A stretch of DNA of 64,000 nt, from assembly GCA_003344405.1 (NCBI GenBank), contig NOWV01000023.1, positions 186,001 to 250,000 on the forward strand, given 5' to 3'. Below are positions 14,625 to 31,300 of this stretch, one piece after another. Source of the DNA: Trichoplax sp. H2 (taxonomy: Eukaryota > Placozoa > Uniplacotomia > Trichoplacea). Made by a program: the position numbers and the translations under genes. The notes under the pieces were generated by a model. It worked only from the letters and a program-made list of their open reading frames with translations, was not told where the DNA came from and did not search any database. The stretch's first letter is position 1; each line of letters begins with the position of its first letter.

Positions 14625-16393
14625 AAACGTAATTTTTAAGTGCTACGATACTAACGAAAACTACAATTCTCGACTTGAAAAGTTTATAAACAAGCCATAT
14701 GAAATTATATGACAGATAAGATCTATCTTCAACAACATCTTAGAATATAACTCATCCACATTGATTTTTTTTCAATGTTTAAAGTGCTACCGCAAAAAGA
14801 AATGCAGACAGCTGTAATAAATTTCCATGCACTTTTCCTCCTATTTCAGAAATTCCTCTACGATAGCAGATCATGGTTTGACGTCCTGATTATAGTGTGT
14901 AGGGATATTAGTTCACTATTATTTGAGACAGGCATATCATACCAATAATATCATTTAGAAGAGTTTCAAGCCGTCATTAAGCTAATTTATCTGTAGTAAT
15001 CTCGATTTAAGGCTAAAATCCGATTTTTCTAGCTATAAAATATAATCTTTCATCATTTTGAGTGCTGTATATACGTACATATCATATAGATCTAAAATCT
15101 TTATCTATATCAATAACATAAACAGGGTCTTAAACATACGCGTCCAGTATACGTTCTACGCGTATTGTCCAGTATTTCATTACATGGATCTTCCATAGCC
15201 GTTGTATATTCTTATTGACTACCGGTTGGCATATGGGTATCATAAATATCCATAGCTTACCCTCTTTTTTTCAATCTAAATTTAAGAATTCTAAATAAAA
15301 TTATAGTACTTCCTCATTTGAGATACACTCGTACTGTACAGTATATCACACAATACCAATGGGCAATTCTACTCCATACATCATGATGTATGTACAGTAT
15401 TTGTTTTACAGAATATCCATTACCAGTAACATCAATTGCCACTACTGTAACATTTCCCTTGCCACGTTGATGATACGATGGTAGGCATCAATATTTAATA
15501 TCAATAATTTAGCTTTTCCACTAGCCAAGAGTTCTAGTTTTCATGCTATATAAATGTATTTTCGTAAAGCTCTTTTGGGATTAAACATCATGTATTTGTA
15601 AGAAATGTGTTAACTGGTAGAAATCTACTAATTTCTCCTGCGATAGACTGTAGAGTAGTGGTAGTAATTGAAGTGCTGGATGAACCCAGTGATTACGTAC
15701 TAGTATGTGCAGCAGAACTGAATAATCCAGATCTTTAATCAAGAGCATAATAAAACTAGTAGATAGAATTATTGCCCTAATTATATCAGATCAATGTATG
15801 CAGTCATGGACTACTAAATATTCCCCACTGAGGAACATTTAGTAGTCCTTGATGCAGTACTGTACAATAGAATCAGTGTTCCAAAGTCATGGTCATTTCA
15901 TAGCTGCCGTATCCACGCTCTTGTTCTTTATAACTATACAGTATAGGAGTATTATGGTTAGCTGTAGCTTGAGTTCTTCTACGATTGTAAACAACTCCGA
16001 AGGATAAAAATTTCAGCAATCAAAAATCTTCTAATATAGCTATACCGAAGACAAAATCTGATATTAACATGGATCAAATTGCTATCATATCTACTGTACA
16101 GTATTTACATCTTATGATACGCTCAGTAACTTTCTGTGATTACTTTTCTTTCATGTATCGACAATAAATCAACAATGATGACGGAATTTTACTTTCTTTC
16201 AGGTCATTAAGTAATTTTTAATTTGCATTGGCCTGCCTATCTTTCTCTATCAATAGAATTAATAGAAATGATTTATCATTCCCCTCGATTTTCAGTTTAG
16301 CGATGAATAACCCATAGCTGATATTGTCGGATAGAGAGGGCTACAATTTTATGACGAATAACATCGTTTGCGTGGGTGATGCCCACCATTATC
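14625..16393. other. Divergent intergenic region, left part
   Basis: Upstream DNA of the KIAA2013-like gene (-). No coding exon is supported. It holds scattered short TACTGTACAGTA palindromes (for example near 15337 and 16093) and one strong hairpin at 15808-15848. Confidence 0.45.
15808..15848. repeat. Inverted repeat / hairpin, 12-bp perfect arms
   Basis: GGACTACTAAAT at 15808-15819 is the exact reverse complement of ATTTAGTAGTCC at 15837-15848. The inner ATTCC and GGAAC extend the stem with one mismatch, leaving a loop of about 7 nt. It could be a structured RNA, a MITE remnant or chance. Confidence 0.6.
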
Positions 16394-16823
16394 CTCCGAC
16401 ATAGAAACAGTAGTTGTACAGTAAGTACACTGTATAGGATGTCAAAGACTTTGACTGTCCTCATCTTATCCCTTTATTACAAATGTATTGAAAAATGAAT
16501 TCTACACTATATACTATCAACAGTGGAGGAGCTATTCTCCGACATAGAAACAGTAGTTGTACAGTAAGTACACTGTATAGGATGTCAAAGACTTTGACTG
16601 TCCTCATCTTATCCCTTTATTACAAATGTATTGAAAAATGAATTCTACACTGTATACTATCAACAGTGCAGGAGCTATTCTCCGACATAGAAACAGTAGT
16701 TGTACAGTAAGTACACTGTATAGGATGTCAAAGATTTTGACTGTTCTCATCTTATCCCTTTATTACTAATGTATTGAAAAATAAATTCTACACTGTACAC
16801 TATCAACAGTGGAGGAGCTATTC
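16394..16823. repeat. Tandem repeat, 3 copies of a 143-bp unit
   Basis: Units begin at CTCCGACATAGAAACAG at 16394, 16537 and 16680, giving a constant 143-bp period. The copies are nearly identical, the third having a few substitutions. Each carries an imperfect palindrome, TTGTACAGTAAGTACACTG. The array lies in the divergent region upstream of CPSF3. Confidence 0.92.
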
Positions 16824-17699
16824 TCTATGATTTAGCCATTTGCATTGCATCTTATAGGTTCATGTAGGCCTCTGATAGAGAGAGTTTGTAGCATTGCTTA
16901 CCTAGCTGGAATAACTCGAGACATTTCACTGCAAGATTTCAATACCAAATCATACCATGGCCACGTTAATATTGAAAGTGAAGATTTGTTGTTTTGATTA
17001 TTTCATTCTTTGCCTCTCTACTCGTCCAGTTTATTGTTGCTTTGGAGGGATTAGCTTACCATGAAGGTTCAAATGGCATATTGGTCATCTTTAACATGGC
17101 TTGAAAATCAATTTTTAAAGCAATTTTCTACGTCTATGAATTGAAATTTCAGTGTAAAATTTGCTAAACTCCGTTCACTGAAGGGTCAATGAATATGGAT
17201 GAAGATGGATCAAGTGTCTAATGACGTCATGTACAGATGAAGCATGAAAAGTGAAGTTACAGAGTCAGTATGGTACAGACGTACAGTATAGCAAAGTTGA
17301 AGTTGACACTCAAAACGTAAGGTTGACACCCACGCTCGGAGCATCATTGCAGCAGGTGAAGCTAACAAAACACTCACCTGCATCGACTAAGTTACAAACG
17401 TCGAGTCCCCTGAGTACAGTGTGAGACTGTACAGTACTGTACACTGTACACTGTATATCTGCGCAGTCGCAGGGTACTGCGTTGGGTTGACACCATGGAC
17501 AGTTGGACACGTCGATATCATGCTGTAGATCGAGTTGAGTCTGAACTCGATGGTTGATACGGCTAGAGGTAAAAAGTATAGTCACTGTGGTACTGTTACA
17601 GTAACATCATCATATTGTAATGGGGATCCTTTGCAAAGGGACCGGATCGGATCGGACCGGACCGCACTGTCATTGAACAGCAATCGGCAAGCAGCAATC
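16824..17699. promoter_or_regulatory. Upstream region of CPSF3 with a GTACAGTAC palindrome patch and a CRE-like site
   Basis: A GC-richer stretch directly before the CPSF3 start. It contains a full TGACGTCA palindrome at 17222-17229, a GTACAGACGTACAG element near 17275-17290, and a patch of overlapping palindromes built from ACTGTACAGTAC at about 17425-17455. Reading frames here (for example 17310-17585 minus) show no protein features. The promoter role is inferred from position only. Confidence 0.4.
17222..17229. promoter_or_regulatory. Consensus CRE palindrome upstream of CPSF3
   Basis: Perfect TGACGTCA, about 470 bp upstream of the CPSF3 ATG. It is the established binding site of CREB/ATF bZIP proteins; occupancy is not shown. 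Confidence 0.35.
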
Positions 17700-22393
<4,694 letters not shown>

Positions 22394-22440
22394 GATTAGC
22401 TGTCGAATTACAAGTATCTAGTATTAGTGTTATAATAACA

Positions 22441-22446
22441 AATAAA
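22441..22446 (+). promoter_or_regulatory. Putative poly(A) signal of CPSF3
   Basis: AATAAA about 50 bp past the CPSF3 stop, a typical distance for a compact animal 3' UTR. Confidence 0.45.
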
Positions 22447-23478
22447 GAGTGTTGCTTGACTTATCGATATAATTTAGTATTATATCCCTGTGTCAGTTGG
22501 TCTTAGCAATTTTCCATGTTGATGTTGTATATGACATACTCGTGTACATTTTTCAAGGTTTAGCACCTTTATTACTATTTGTATAAAAATCGCTTGTCAC
22601 TATTATTTGTATTCTGTAAGTTTTTGTTCCGTATTTTAAAGTGTTTTTTTTTTTAACTAAACTGTTAATAAGTCAATATATTGTAGAATGTCTGCAAAGA
22701 GCAAAGAAATTACTAAATTCATGGCAATAAACGTAGCAGATGCAACAATGTGCTACCGTAATACGTATAAGGGTATTCATCAGTTTCTATCGAATAATTT
22801 ATACAATTAAATTTTTCTTTCCATGATACAAATACTCTACGTTATATAGTAATGCATTATATTGCAATTTAAAGCAAGTTATAATATGGGTAAATAAAAA
22901 GAAAGAAACAACAATTAAATTGCCAAGCCTTGTCTTTATTAGCTCACGGACATCAATATCAGCAATATTAATTCAATAAATGTCCTTTCAATTACAAGGT
23001 AACCTTTAGTTAAAAGTGGATTCGAAATATTTATGATCTTGGTTGAAGTTATTTCATACTGCGAATACCACATCGCGTCGAAGATATCCTTAAAAATAAC
23101 TCTGTAACTAATTTAAGTTCTGATGATATGTGTTGTTAATAACAACCCCAGTATAAAAATATCTAGAAATGAATAATTTAAAGATCATTATGGTATTGTA
23201 CGTATTTGAAAATCCATTACAAGCCAAGTGGACATACATTTTAGAAGTAATCGTTGCAAATCTTAAATACACGACATATATATCTATATGTTTTATAGGT
23301 TAGAATTTGCATGAGGTATTTACAACTTATACATATATCGCATGAAAAGAAATAGATTTGTAATCAAGATTGATACTGAGTGGATTTTCTAGCGAAGTAT
23401 ATGTACGAATAATAGTTGATCTTTGCATTACATTTTACTTTAGTGAATTGTATCAGTACATCACTAAACTCTTATTAA
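22447..23478. other. Convergent 3'-3' intergenic region
   Basis: AT-rich spacer between CPSF3 (+) and the SH3YL1-like gene (-). It probably contains both 3' UTRs. No coding, repeat or RNA gene is recognised. Confidence 0.5.
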
Positions 23479-26414
23479 TTAATCAAATTTAACATAGTTA
23501 GCCGGGAATATACCGACTTTGCCGTTCAATTTACCCTCCCACCAGTCATCTTGATCAGCAGTCCGGGTAATCACAGTAATTCTTTCTCCAACATCGAAAG
23601 ATAGATCACACGGTTTCTCGCCTTGAAAAGGATATAATGTGGTAACAATTAAGTCATTATTCCAATCTTGATCCATAGGGTAATTGCTAGCCGATTGACT
23701 AGATGGCATCCATAAAGGTGGAGCTGCTGCAGAACTGACATTAGTACGTGTACTGGGTGTATATGCTGAAGCGCTTCTTGAGACAGCACTGCTCTTGGAA
23801 CCGCTTGATTTCTTAGAACTAGCTGACCCACTACTCGACGATGAGCTCGATTTTGTCGGCTTTGAACTGCTATGCATCTTAGGAAGTCTAAAATTGGAAC
23901 TGCGAGCAGGCGGCTGAGAACCAGCATTGTCAGCATCTTTCCTACTCTCCACAGTAGGTGGTATAGATGCTATTGGGAAATGATAGGATGGTTATTGCAA
24001 GTGAATAGAAGTTAAAGTACTGTAATTGATGATTCTAATCTAACAATATCTAAAAATAAATGTAGCTGCTCTTAAAAAATATTGATGTATTACTTATGCG
24101 AAGTGCAATATGGATCATTCAACGAAGAAGTGGCATACCTCCTGGAGTTAGCTGAAGTTTCGCATCTCTATAAGCGATATAATTCTCTGCATGAATTTCG
24201 AGTGCATCATACAAGCGTTGAGCTTCACCAGGTTGAGGAATTTCGCCACTTAAAATTTCCCTGGCACTAATCTCACCACCATAAAACCTAAAATAAATAA
24301 CGAGTTTTATCATTCGTTCAATCCCTGTTCGCAATATCGTTCAGTTGTTGGAGATGGAGCGATACTGTTATGGGCAACTAAAAATTGTATCAAATTAAGC
24401 TTTTCAATGTCCAATTATTTTTACCGACGATTGGTATCTTTTCGTTCTATTAATGCTGAACCTTCTAAAGATATTCCCGCAAATAAGCCACGAGTTTTGC
24501 TATAAGTATATATAGCTGAAATTGATTTGACGGTTACATCGCCTTCAACATTTCTACCGACAGGTCCAGCAGCAACGGAGATATTACCACCAAGAGTTAC
24601 ATTACCATTTCTACTAAAAGCATCGACAGCCGCTTGTGAGTTTAGGACAATGACAAAATCTGTCAACTAGAATAAAATGAAAAGCTAGGATTAGTTAATT
24701 GCATCTGAAATAAGTAATGGCCAGAGCTATTAGCATTGATCAAGGTATCATTTGATTTCAATTACTCAATCCAGTCATAGTAATATAACCCCGACAGTAA
24801 AATGGTTAGCAATTGTGATGATAAGCTGTAACTGACAAGTCTAGTGATTGCTTTAAAATACCTTTCGATGTATTCTTTAAAAGTCTACTGTATTTAATCT
24901 ACTGTAGCTATCATTCTACTACTTACTAGGTGTTATCACTTAATCTAACTTGTTAGTCAACAACGCTTCCACAATTGTAAATACTGTATATAAACTGAAC
25001 ATTTATCATCTACGCGTGTAGACAGCGTGTAGACAATATGACCAACACGATTGATTGATATGATCGAATTTGAAACATTTTGATAGCAATAGTTAGGTTA
25101 TCATTGGTTGATCCATTCTCACCTCGACTCCTATTTCAAAACCGCCTCCCAGACCAGCTAAACCAAGAGCTGATGGAGCCGACCATGCTGTCACAATAAA
25201 GAAAATAGAATAGTTTGGAATTAGCGCAAGGCATCAACACGTATACTGTAGTCTATCCTGTGTTTCACTATTCAATTCAACTCAAAATTGAGAAGTTGAT
25301 ATTGAATAGATAATCATAATTTCAAGTTATCAATTAAAACTGTATAACTGACAGACGATGGAAAACATCTGAATGTGGAAGACGCCTCATATAATGTATT
25401 TAAAATTGATATACTGGTACTTTTTATGCTAACGTATCATCATGATGACAGCGTATCGTGGCGATGGATAGGATACCTACCTTTCACTACGTGTCTGTCT
25501 ATCTGCCAGCAATTCTCGACATTATACTTTAACAAAGTGAACAGGGAATACCCGTAGCCCAATCATCACTGTCTCTGATGTTATTGATCGTATAAGACCA
25601 GCGAGAATTGTATATTTACGTGTAGCGTGATGATTTCACTCAATTGATCTATTCTGTCGTTAGGTATTTCTACTATACATTAAGTACTGTCAAAGTGTAC
25701 TCGTACATGCTCTATGCTGGTAGTTAAGTCCATATTACCGTATCAGCACCAAAGTTCATAGCCTAACCGCCGTCACGGCGTCTATGGATATGATTGAATG
25801 ATGTTGATCGTTTTATAACATTGCATTTTAGAATGGATCCATGTTATTCAAAGAGTATCTTTAGTCTATTAATAGAATGATACTGTGTATGCTGGCATGT
25901 TGGATACGCACATTCACTGTCGTACAGACAGAGAAGAGTAGAGTAGTGGTTGATGATGAGGAAAACTGCTTTGATGAAGGTAAAATAAAACTCAATGAAA
26001 GCAGTCATCATGATAATCGAATGATATTATTGTTGAACGTCCATCAATAGCGGTGATAGTTTGGCAAGCCACTATGATCAGTAGGATAATTACAGTAATG
26101 GTCATGCTGTTCTGCCCTATCGTAGTGTATCATAATTGATTGTTGATGGCTGTAGAATGAATGTGTGTCAACATGTACATACTTCCTTCAGGAGTTCGAG
26201 CAATGACTAATCCAGAGCCGCCACGGGCAGTGACAAGAAATCCACCTTTGAAAACAGTTAAAATAGCTAAACCTTTGGCCTTGACAATAATACCGGGTGG
26301 TATAATTTTGTCTATATATTTGGATTTTGGATCGCACTGGGTAAAATCCATTAAGATCCGACTGGCCTTTTTGGCTTCAGAGCGTAGCCCCTTTGGTATA
26401 GGATTATTCACCAT
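23479..26414 (-). CDS. SH3YL1: SYLF + SH3 domain protein, SH3YL1 type (spliced, 5 exons)
   Basis: A lipid/actin-linked adaptor: the SYLF (Ysc84/DUF500) domain binds phosphoinositides and actin in known members, and the SH3 binds proline-rich partners. Exons are 26414-26183, 25187-25123, 24666-24425, 24287-24139 and 23969-23479, all phase-compatible, giving about 390 residues (human SH3YL1 is about 340). SYLF begins at the very N-terminus (NPIPKGLRSEAKKASRIL, IIPPGIIVKAKGLAILTV, GGFLVTARGGSGLV) and continues through SAPSALGLAGLGGGFEIG and GLFAGISLEGSALIERKD. A Ser/Lys-rich linker of about 80 residues follows (last exon). The C-terminal SH3 has the ALYDY-like TLYPFQGEKPCDLSF, WWEGKLNGKVGIFP and NYVKF. 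The longer Ser-rich linker is the main difference from vertebrates. It diverges from JMJD6 across a 2-kb repeat-rich spacer. Confidence 0.94.
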
Positions 26415-26960
26415 GATGAAATAGTTTGTTGCTACCAGATCATACAGTACAAAGGATCAACTACTTCAAGGCCAATGTTGACAAGCAACGGCAGTCAGTA
26501 ATGGGTTAATTTCAGTCCACTGACCTGTACGTAAGAGACAGTCAATAAACTCGCCACTAGCAATGGCTCCAGGGGGAAAAAATCAAATTGCCAGCAATGA
26601 AATGGATGTGCAATAATCTGTTTATACGTCTCCAAATTGAAATGGGAATGGATGATTTCCTGCAGCAGAGGATTGCAGTGGAAATTGCGATCTGAGAAAG
26701 GTTGAGTTCGGTTCAATACTTTTATGATGTATGATCTATACTGGAAATGAGTCTCCCTTCCATTACGGGAGTCGTCCAAGTCAGAGTGTTGAGATTGAAT
26801 GGACAGTGTGTCGTACTGTGCACTGTACACTGTAGACTGTGGAGGACAATGGTGATCCGTCTGTACAGACGTACAGACGTTTTTTAAGCTTGTAGAAAGG
26901 TAGGGAACATCGCGGACTACGACAGTCACTGGTTGCCAACAAGTCCAGTAGAGTACCAGT
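26415..26960. other. Upstream region of the SH3YL1-like gene
   Basis: A GC-richer stretch that probably holds the SH3YL1 5' UTR/promoter. It contains GTGCACTGTACACTGTAGAC near 26818 and CTGTACAGACGTACAGACG near 26862, resembling the patch upstream of CPSF3. A 144-codon minus frame (26495-26929) shows no domain and is not called. Confidence 0.4.
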
Positions 26961-26969
26961 ACATGTATG

Positions 26970-28150
26970 TACTGTATTTAGTAGTCGATGGAAAAGAGTA
27001 GAGTAAAGCTGATTGGAGAACTAGTACTCTATGATGATGGATCATACAATACTAGTCAACGCGCTGCAACCTGGATCGCAAAATCACTCCAGTAGCCTTG
27101 GTGTTGAAAAGTACACGAAAAGTACACAGTACTGTATCAATGTTCCACATTCGTATTACAGGACACTATACAGTACTGTACTGAATGGAATGTGGAACAT
27201 TCGATCATGTGTACTGTACGTACAGTACTGTACTGTGCAAGGCTGTGTACTGTACACTGTACACTGTACAGACTGTACTGTACAGTACAGTACAGTACAG
27301 TGTACAGTACAGTCGTTTTACCGTACACTACAGTATACTGTACTGTACAGTACTGTACTGTACTGTACTGCAGACTTATCCATGTTTCACATTCGATCAC
27401 GTACTGTACTGTACAGTACAGTGTACTGTGCTAGTAGTCGATGGAAAAGAGTACTGTAGAGTAAAGCTGATTGGAGAGCTAGTACTGAAGATGATGGATT
27501 ATACTGTACTGTACAGTACAGTACTAGTCTAGTACTAGATCCATTGTTGCACATTCGATCACGTACAGTACAGTGCATACAGCGTACAGTACAGTCGTTT
27601 TACAGTACTACATACTGTACAGAGCTGTGTACAGACTGTACTGTACAGTGTACAGTACAACTTTAATTATTTTTGAACAAAGAGGAGACATCGAAAATAA
27701 TCAGATTGTACAGTACTACAGTATATCCTATACTGTACAGTGTACAGTATATCATATCACTATATCATACTGTACTGTATACTGTACAGTATCAATGTTC
27801 CACATTCGATCACGTACATACTGTACAGTGTACAGTACAGCCTTTTTACAGTACTATATACTGTAAAGGGTTGTGTACAGACTGTACTGTGCTCTAGTGA
27901 ACTGTAGTTCACTGCGTCAATGTTTGGTTACAGTACAGTACAGTACAGTCGTTTTACAGCACTACACTATATTGTACTGTACAGTACAGTACTGTATACT
28001 GTACAGTACTGTGCTGTACTGTATGACTGTATCCATGTTCCACATGCCATGACGTACAGTGTACAGTACAGCCGTTTTACAGTACTACAAACTGTACACT
28101 GTGTACTGTACAATATCATCTACAGTACAGTACTCAGTGAATAGTACTGT
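26970..28150. repeat. Palindromic TGTACAGTAC satellite with higher-order structure
   Basis: About 1.2 kb dominated by overlapping self-complementary runs of TGTACTGTACAGTACA. They are interrupted by recurring non-palindromic modules. One contains CACATTCGATCACGTA (good copies near 27387, 27550 and 27803; variants near 27147, 27197 and 28040). Another is CAGTCGTTTTACAGTACTAC or close variants (near 27310, 27590, 27838, 27945 and 28068). The many Tyr/Cys/Thr-rich reading frames here, on both strands, are translations of the repeat and not genes. The repeat fills the divergent spacer between SH3YL1 (-) and JMJD6 (+). Confidence 0.93.
26977..27535. repeat. Duplicated AGTAGTCGATGGAAAAGAGT module inside the palindromic satellite
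   Basis: A module of about 80 bp with AGTAGTCGATGGAAAAGAGT, AGAGTAAAGCTGATTGGAGA and CTAGTACT..GATGATGGAT occurs at about 26980-27057 and again at about 27433-27510. The second copy has insertions of the palindromic unit. This shows that whole segments, not only the short unit, have been duplicated. Confidence 0.8.
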
Positions 28151-28371
28151 AAGCAACTGGGACAAAAACTAAATCTCCACAACTCATACTGAACAATGAA
28201 TTCAATCGATATCGATAGACCCCAACGTCGAAGCCAATAGGAAAGGAGAGGGAAATCGTCAGCGACCGCCATTGGTTAGTGGTGCAGATAGCTTTGACTA
28301 CTTGCACCATTTCTTTCTTGCTCCATTAGTCCAACATATCAAGTTCACGCCATTGATTTGGACCTGAAAGG

Positions 28372-31300
28372 ATGGATAAGCGAACCAGAAAGAGAATACG
28401 TCAAGCCAAGAAAAAAGCTCGGCCTGGTATGCATTTGATCAACACACCAATGTTTCAATCCTTTCTACAGCCAGCCACAGCAGTACTCCTCTCTTTTTCC
28501 ACAGTATCATTGACATCAACATGCTGTTGTACAATCGCTTCGTCCACTTCTTCATCCTCTACTTGACGAGTGTAATACATAAAAATGATACTTAACCTGC
28601 TTCTTCACCACTTCTCTCCTTATCCACACAGTACACTACTACAATCGTCGTAGTAAAGGACTTGAAATTGAATTAAATGAACAAATTCAACGCTAGAGGG
28701 CGCGTACAGCCAGTGCAAACCACCACATACGAGCACGGACAACGAGTCCAGCCAGCTATCCTTTTCCATCAGCAGGATTATAAAATACTGCATTTGCAAA
28801 ATCCATATTTTCACCTCCAATTTCATTCTACTCTCTTAGTCAAGGCTCAACGTTGCAAATGCAATCCATTCAAACAACAATAACCCCCATCTTGTCCGAT
28901 ATCATCATGTGCTACACTTGATATCAATCCAAGATACAGTTTAGCCATCAATAACTCCATCATTGACCGCAGTCATTGCAACATTACACCAATCATCAAC
29001 CAGCCATCCCAAAGGATTGCATCTCTAGTCGACATTGGACATCTAATTTCGCTTCCAGCTCTTACCTCTACAAATAAGCTACAGTAATACAACTCAATCT
29101 TTTCCTCCTAGCCATAAATTTGACTCTATCCCCTGATCGACGTAGACAGTAGTGGTGATCGTTTGCAATGCCGGTGCAAAATGACGACGATAATCCGCCA
29201 CCTACCCTTTCTCACGTCAAGTTGTGCAAAATGGCCAAATAATAATCTCCATTTCCAATGGTTGAAACATTCAATCATACATCCCACTGCTTAGCACAAT
29301 TTAGCTGATGACGGTAGACGCACTTAGTTCAACAGAGTTGTACAGCTGGCATACATTCATCATGAAATAACTGCACCAGGTATTTTCAATTCATTCATGG
29401 CAGTGGCCGAAGCCAAGTGAACAATCATCAACTACAGTTGACATCATTGAAAGTAAATCGATTTCACTTCATTGAGTGGCCACCACTGCTCACAATTTCC
29501 AACACTTTGCTATGGACCGTGATATCTCAATTCCGTAATAAACTTAATATCGCTAGTTAAAATAGGCTCTTTCTTAATAGCAAAATCAGAATCGAAAGTT
29601 ACATTGTATATCGTATAAATACCTTTCAAAATAGATCTCTCATCTGCAATATTCGCTACTTTTCTCCCTTCTCCTTCAAACAAGTAACTATCGTACTGTA
29701 GTGGTGGTCATCGTTACTTCTATGATGATTTTCAATACTACATTACATATGCCTATTCGTAATAGTATTGAGTTGCAATCATATCGTAAATCTTTACATT
29801 TCAAGCAATCGTATGAAGTAAATTGACTTCACTATAGCTACAAATTATTATTGGACAGGCTATACAGTACAACACAACTCTCAGGACTGCCAGTCGTCTC
29901 TCCTTAAGGCAAAAAGAAATGGATTACAATACGTATAAATAATTGAAAATTGATTAGCACCCTATTCCACGTATACTTCATATTATGACATACAAATGTA
30001 CCATCCTTGTTCTTACATCACTGTAGACTGTATATTTTCTTCATCTATCATGACGCGTATTAATTGATTAATATTCTATTTCCTATTCCACTTCATATTA
30101 TGACACACAAATGTACCATCCTTGTTCTTACATCACTCTAGTCTGTATATTTCTTCATCTATCATGACGCGTATTAATTGATTAATATTCTATTTCCTAT
30201 TCCACTTCATATTATGACACACAAATGTACCATCCTTGTTCTTACATCACTCTAGTCTGTATATTTCTTCATCTATCATGACGCGTATTAACGTAAAAAT
30301 GCGGTAATCATCATTGTCTATTCTTATAACTTCCATTTAGAACTGAAAGGTAGCTATGGATGGAAAAAGTTCAATTATGCTAAAACAATGGATTTAAGTT
30401 TAAATTCTGTTCGTGATAATGTTGAACGAGTTGACGTTCGCTCAATAACCCATCAAGAATTCATCCGACAATTCGAAAAACCTCTAAAGCCAGTAGTATT
30501 AACAGGTGCTATGGAAAAATGGCCTGCTATGAAAAAGTGGACAATAGAGGTGAGTTGAAAATAGTACATGCAACACCAAGCTCTGCACACAAACTCCTTA
30601 CCTATTTACTTACAGAATAACTAAAACCAATTTCTATAATAACCATAATTATTAATACACCCTATACGCATCAAAAGTATCAGCCATAGTAACATATCAA
30701 GATGTTAAGATAAAAAGAACCGTATANNNNNNNNNNNNNNNNNNNNTCTTTACATTTCAAGCAATCGTATGAAGTAAATTAACTTCACTATAGCTACAAA
30801 TCATTATTGGACAGGTTATACAGTACAACACAACTCTCAGGACTGCCAGTCGTCTCTCCTTAAGGCAAAAAGAAATGGATTACAATACGTGTAAATAATT
30901 GAAAATTGATTAGTACCCTATTCCACGTATACTTTATATTATGACACACAAATGTACCATCCTTGTTCTTACATCACTCTAGTCTGTATATTTCTTCATC
31001 TATCATGACGCGTATTAATTGATTAGTATTCTATTCCCTATTCCACGTATACTTCATATTATGACACGCAAATGTACCATCCTTGTTCTTACATCACTCT
31101 AGTCTGTATATTTCTTCATCTATCATGACGCGTATTAACGTAAAAATGCGGTAATCATCATTGTCTATTCTTATAACTTCCATTTAGAACTGAAAGGTAG
31201 CTATGGATGGAAAAAGTTCAATTATGCTAAAACAATGGATTTAAGTTTAAATTCTGTTCGTGATAATGTTGAACGAGTTGACGTTCGCTCAATAACCCAT

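Noticed and set aside
26495-26929. 144-codon minus-strand frame upstream of the SH3YL1-like start
   Set aside because: No recognisable domain and no in-phase splice into the next gene; it lies in a GC-richer promoter region where long frames arise by chance.
27031-28144. Many overlapping 60-140-codon reading frames on both strands, rich in Tyr, Cys, Thr and Val
   Set aside because: They are translations of the TGTACAGTAC repeat, open on both strands because the palindrome rarely creates stops; no domain or codon signal.
27120-28150. CRISPR-like array
   Set aside because: A eukaryotic locus; repeats are short self-complementary runs without unique spacers of constant length.
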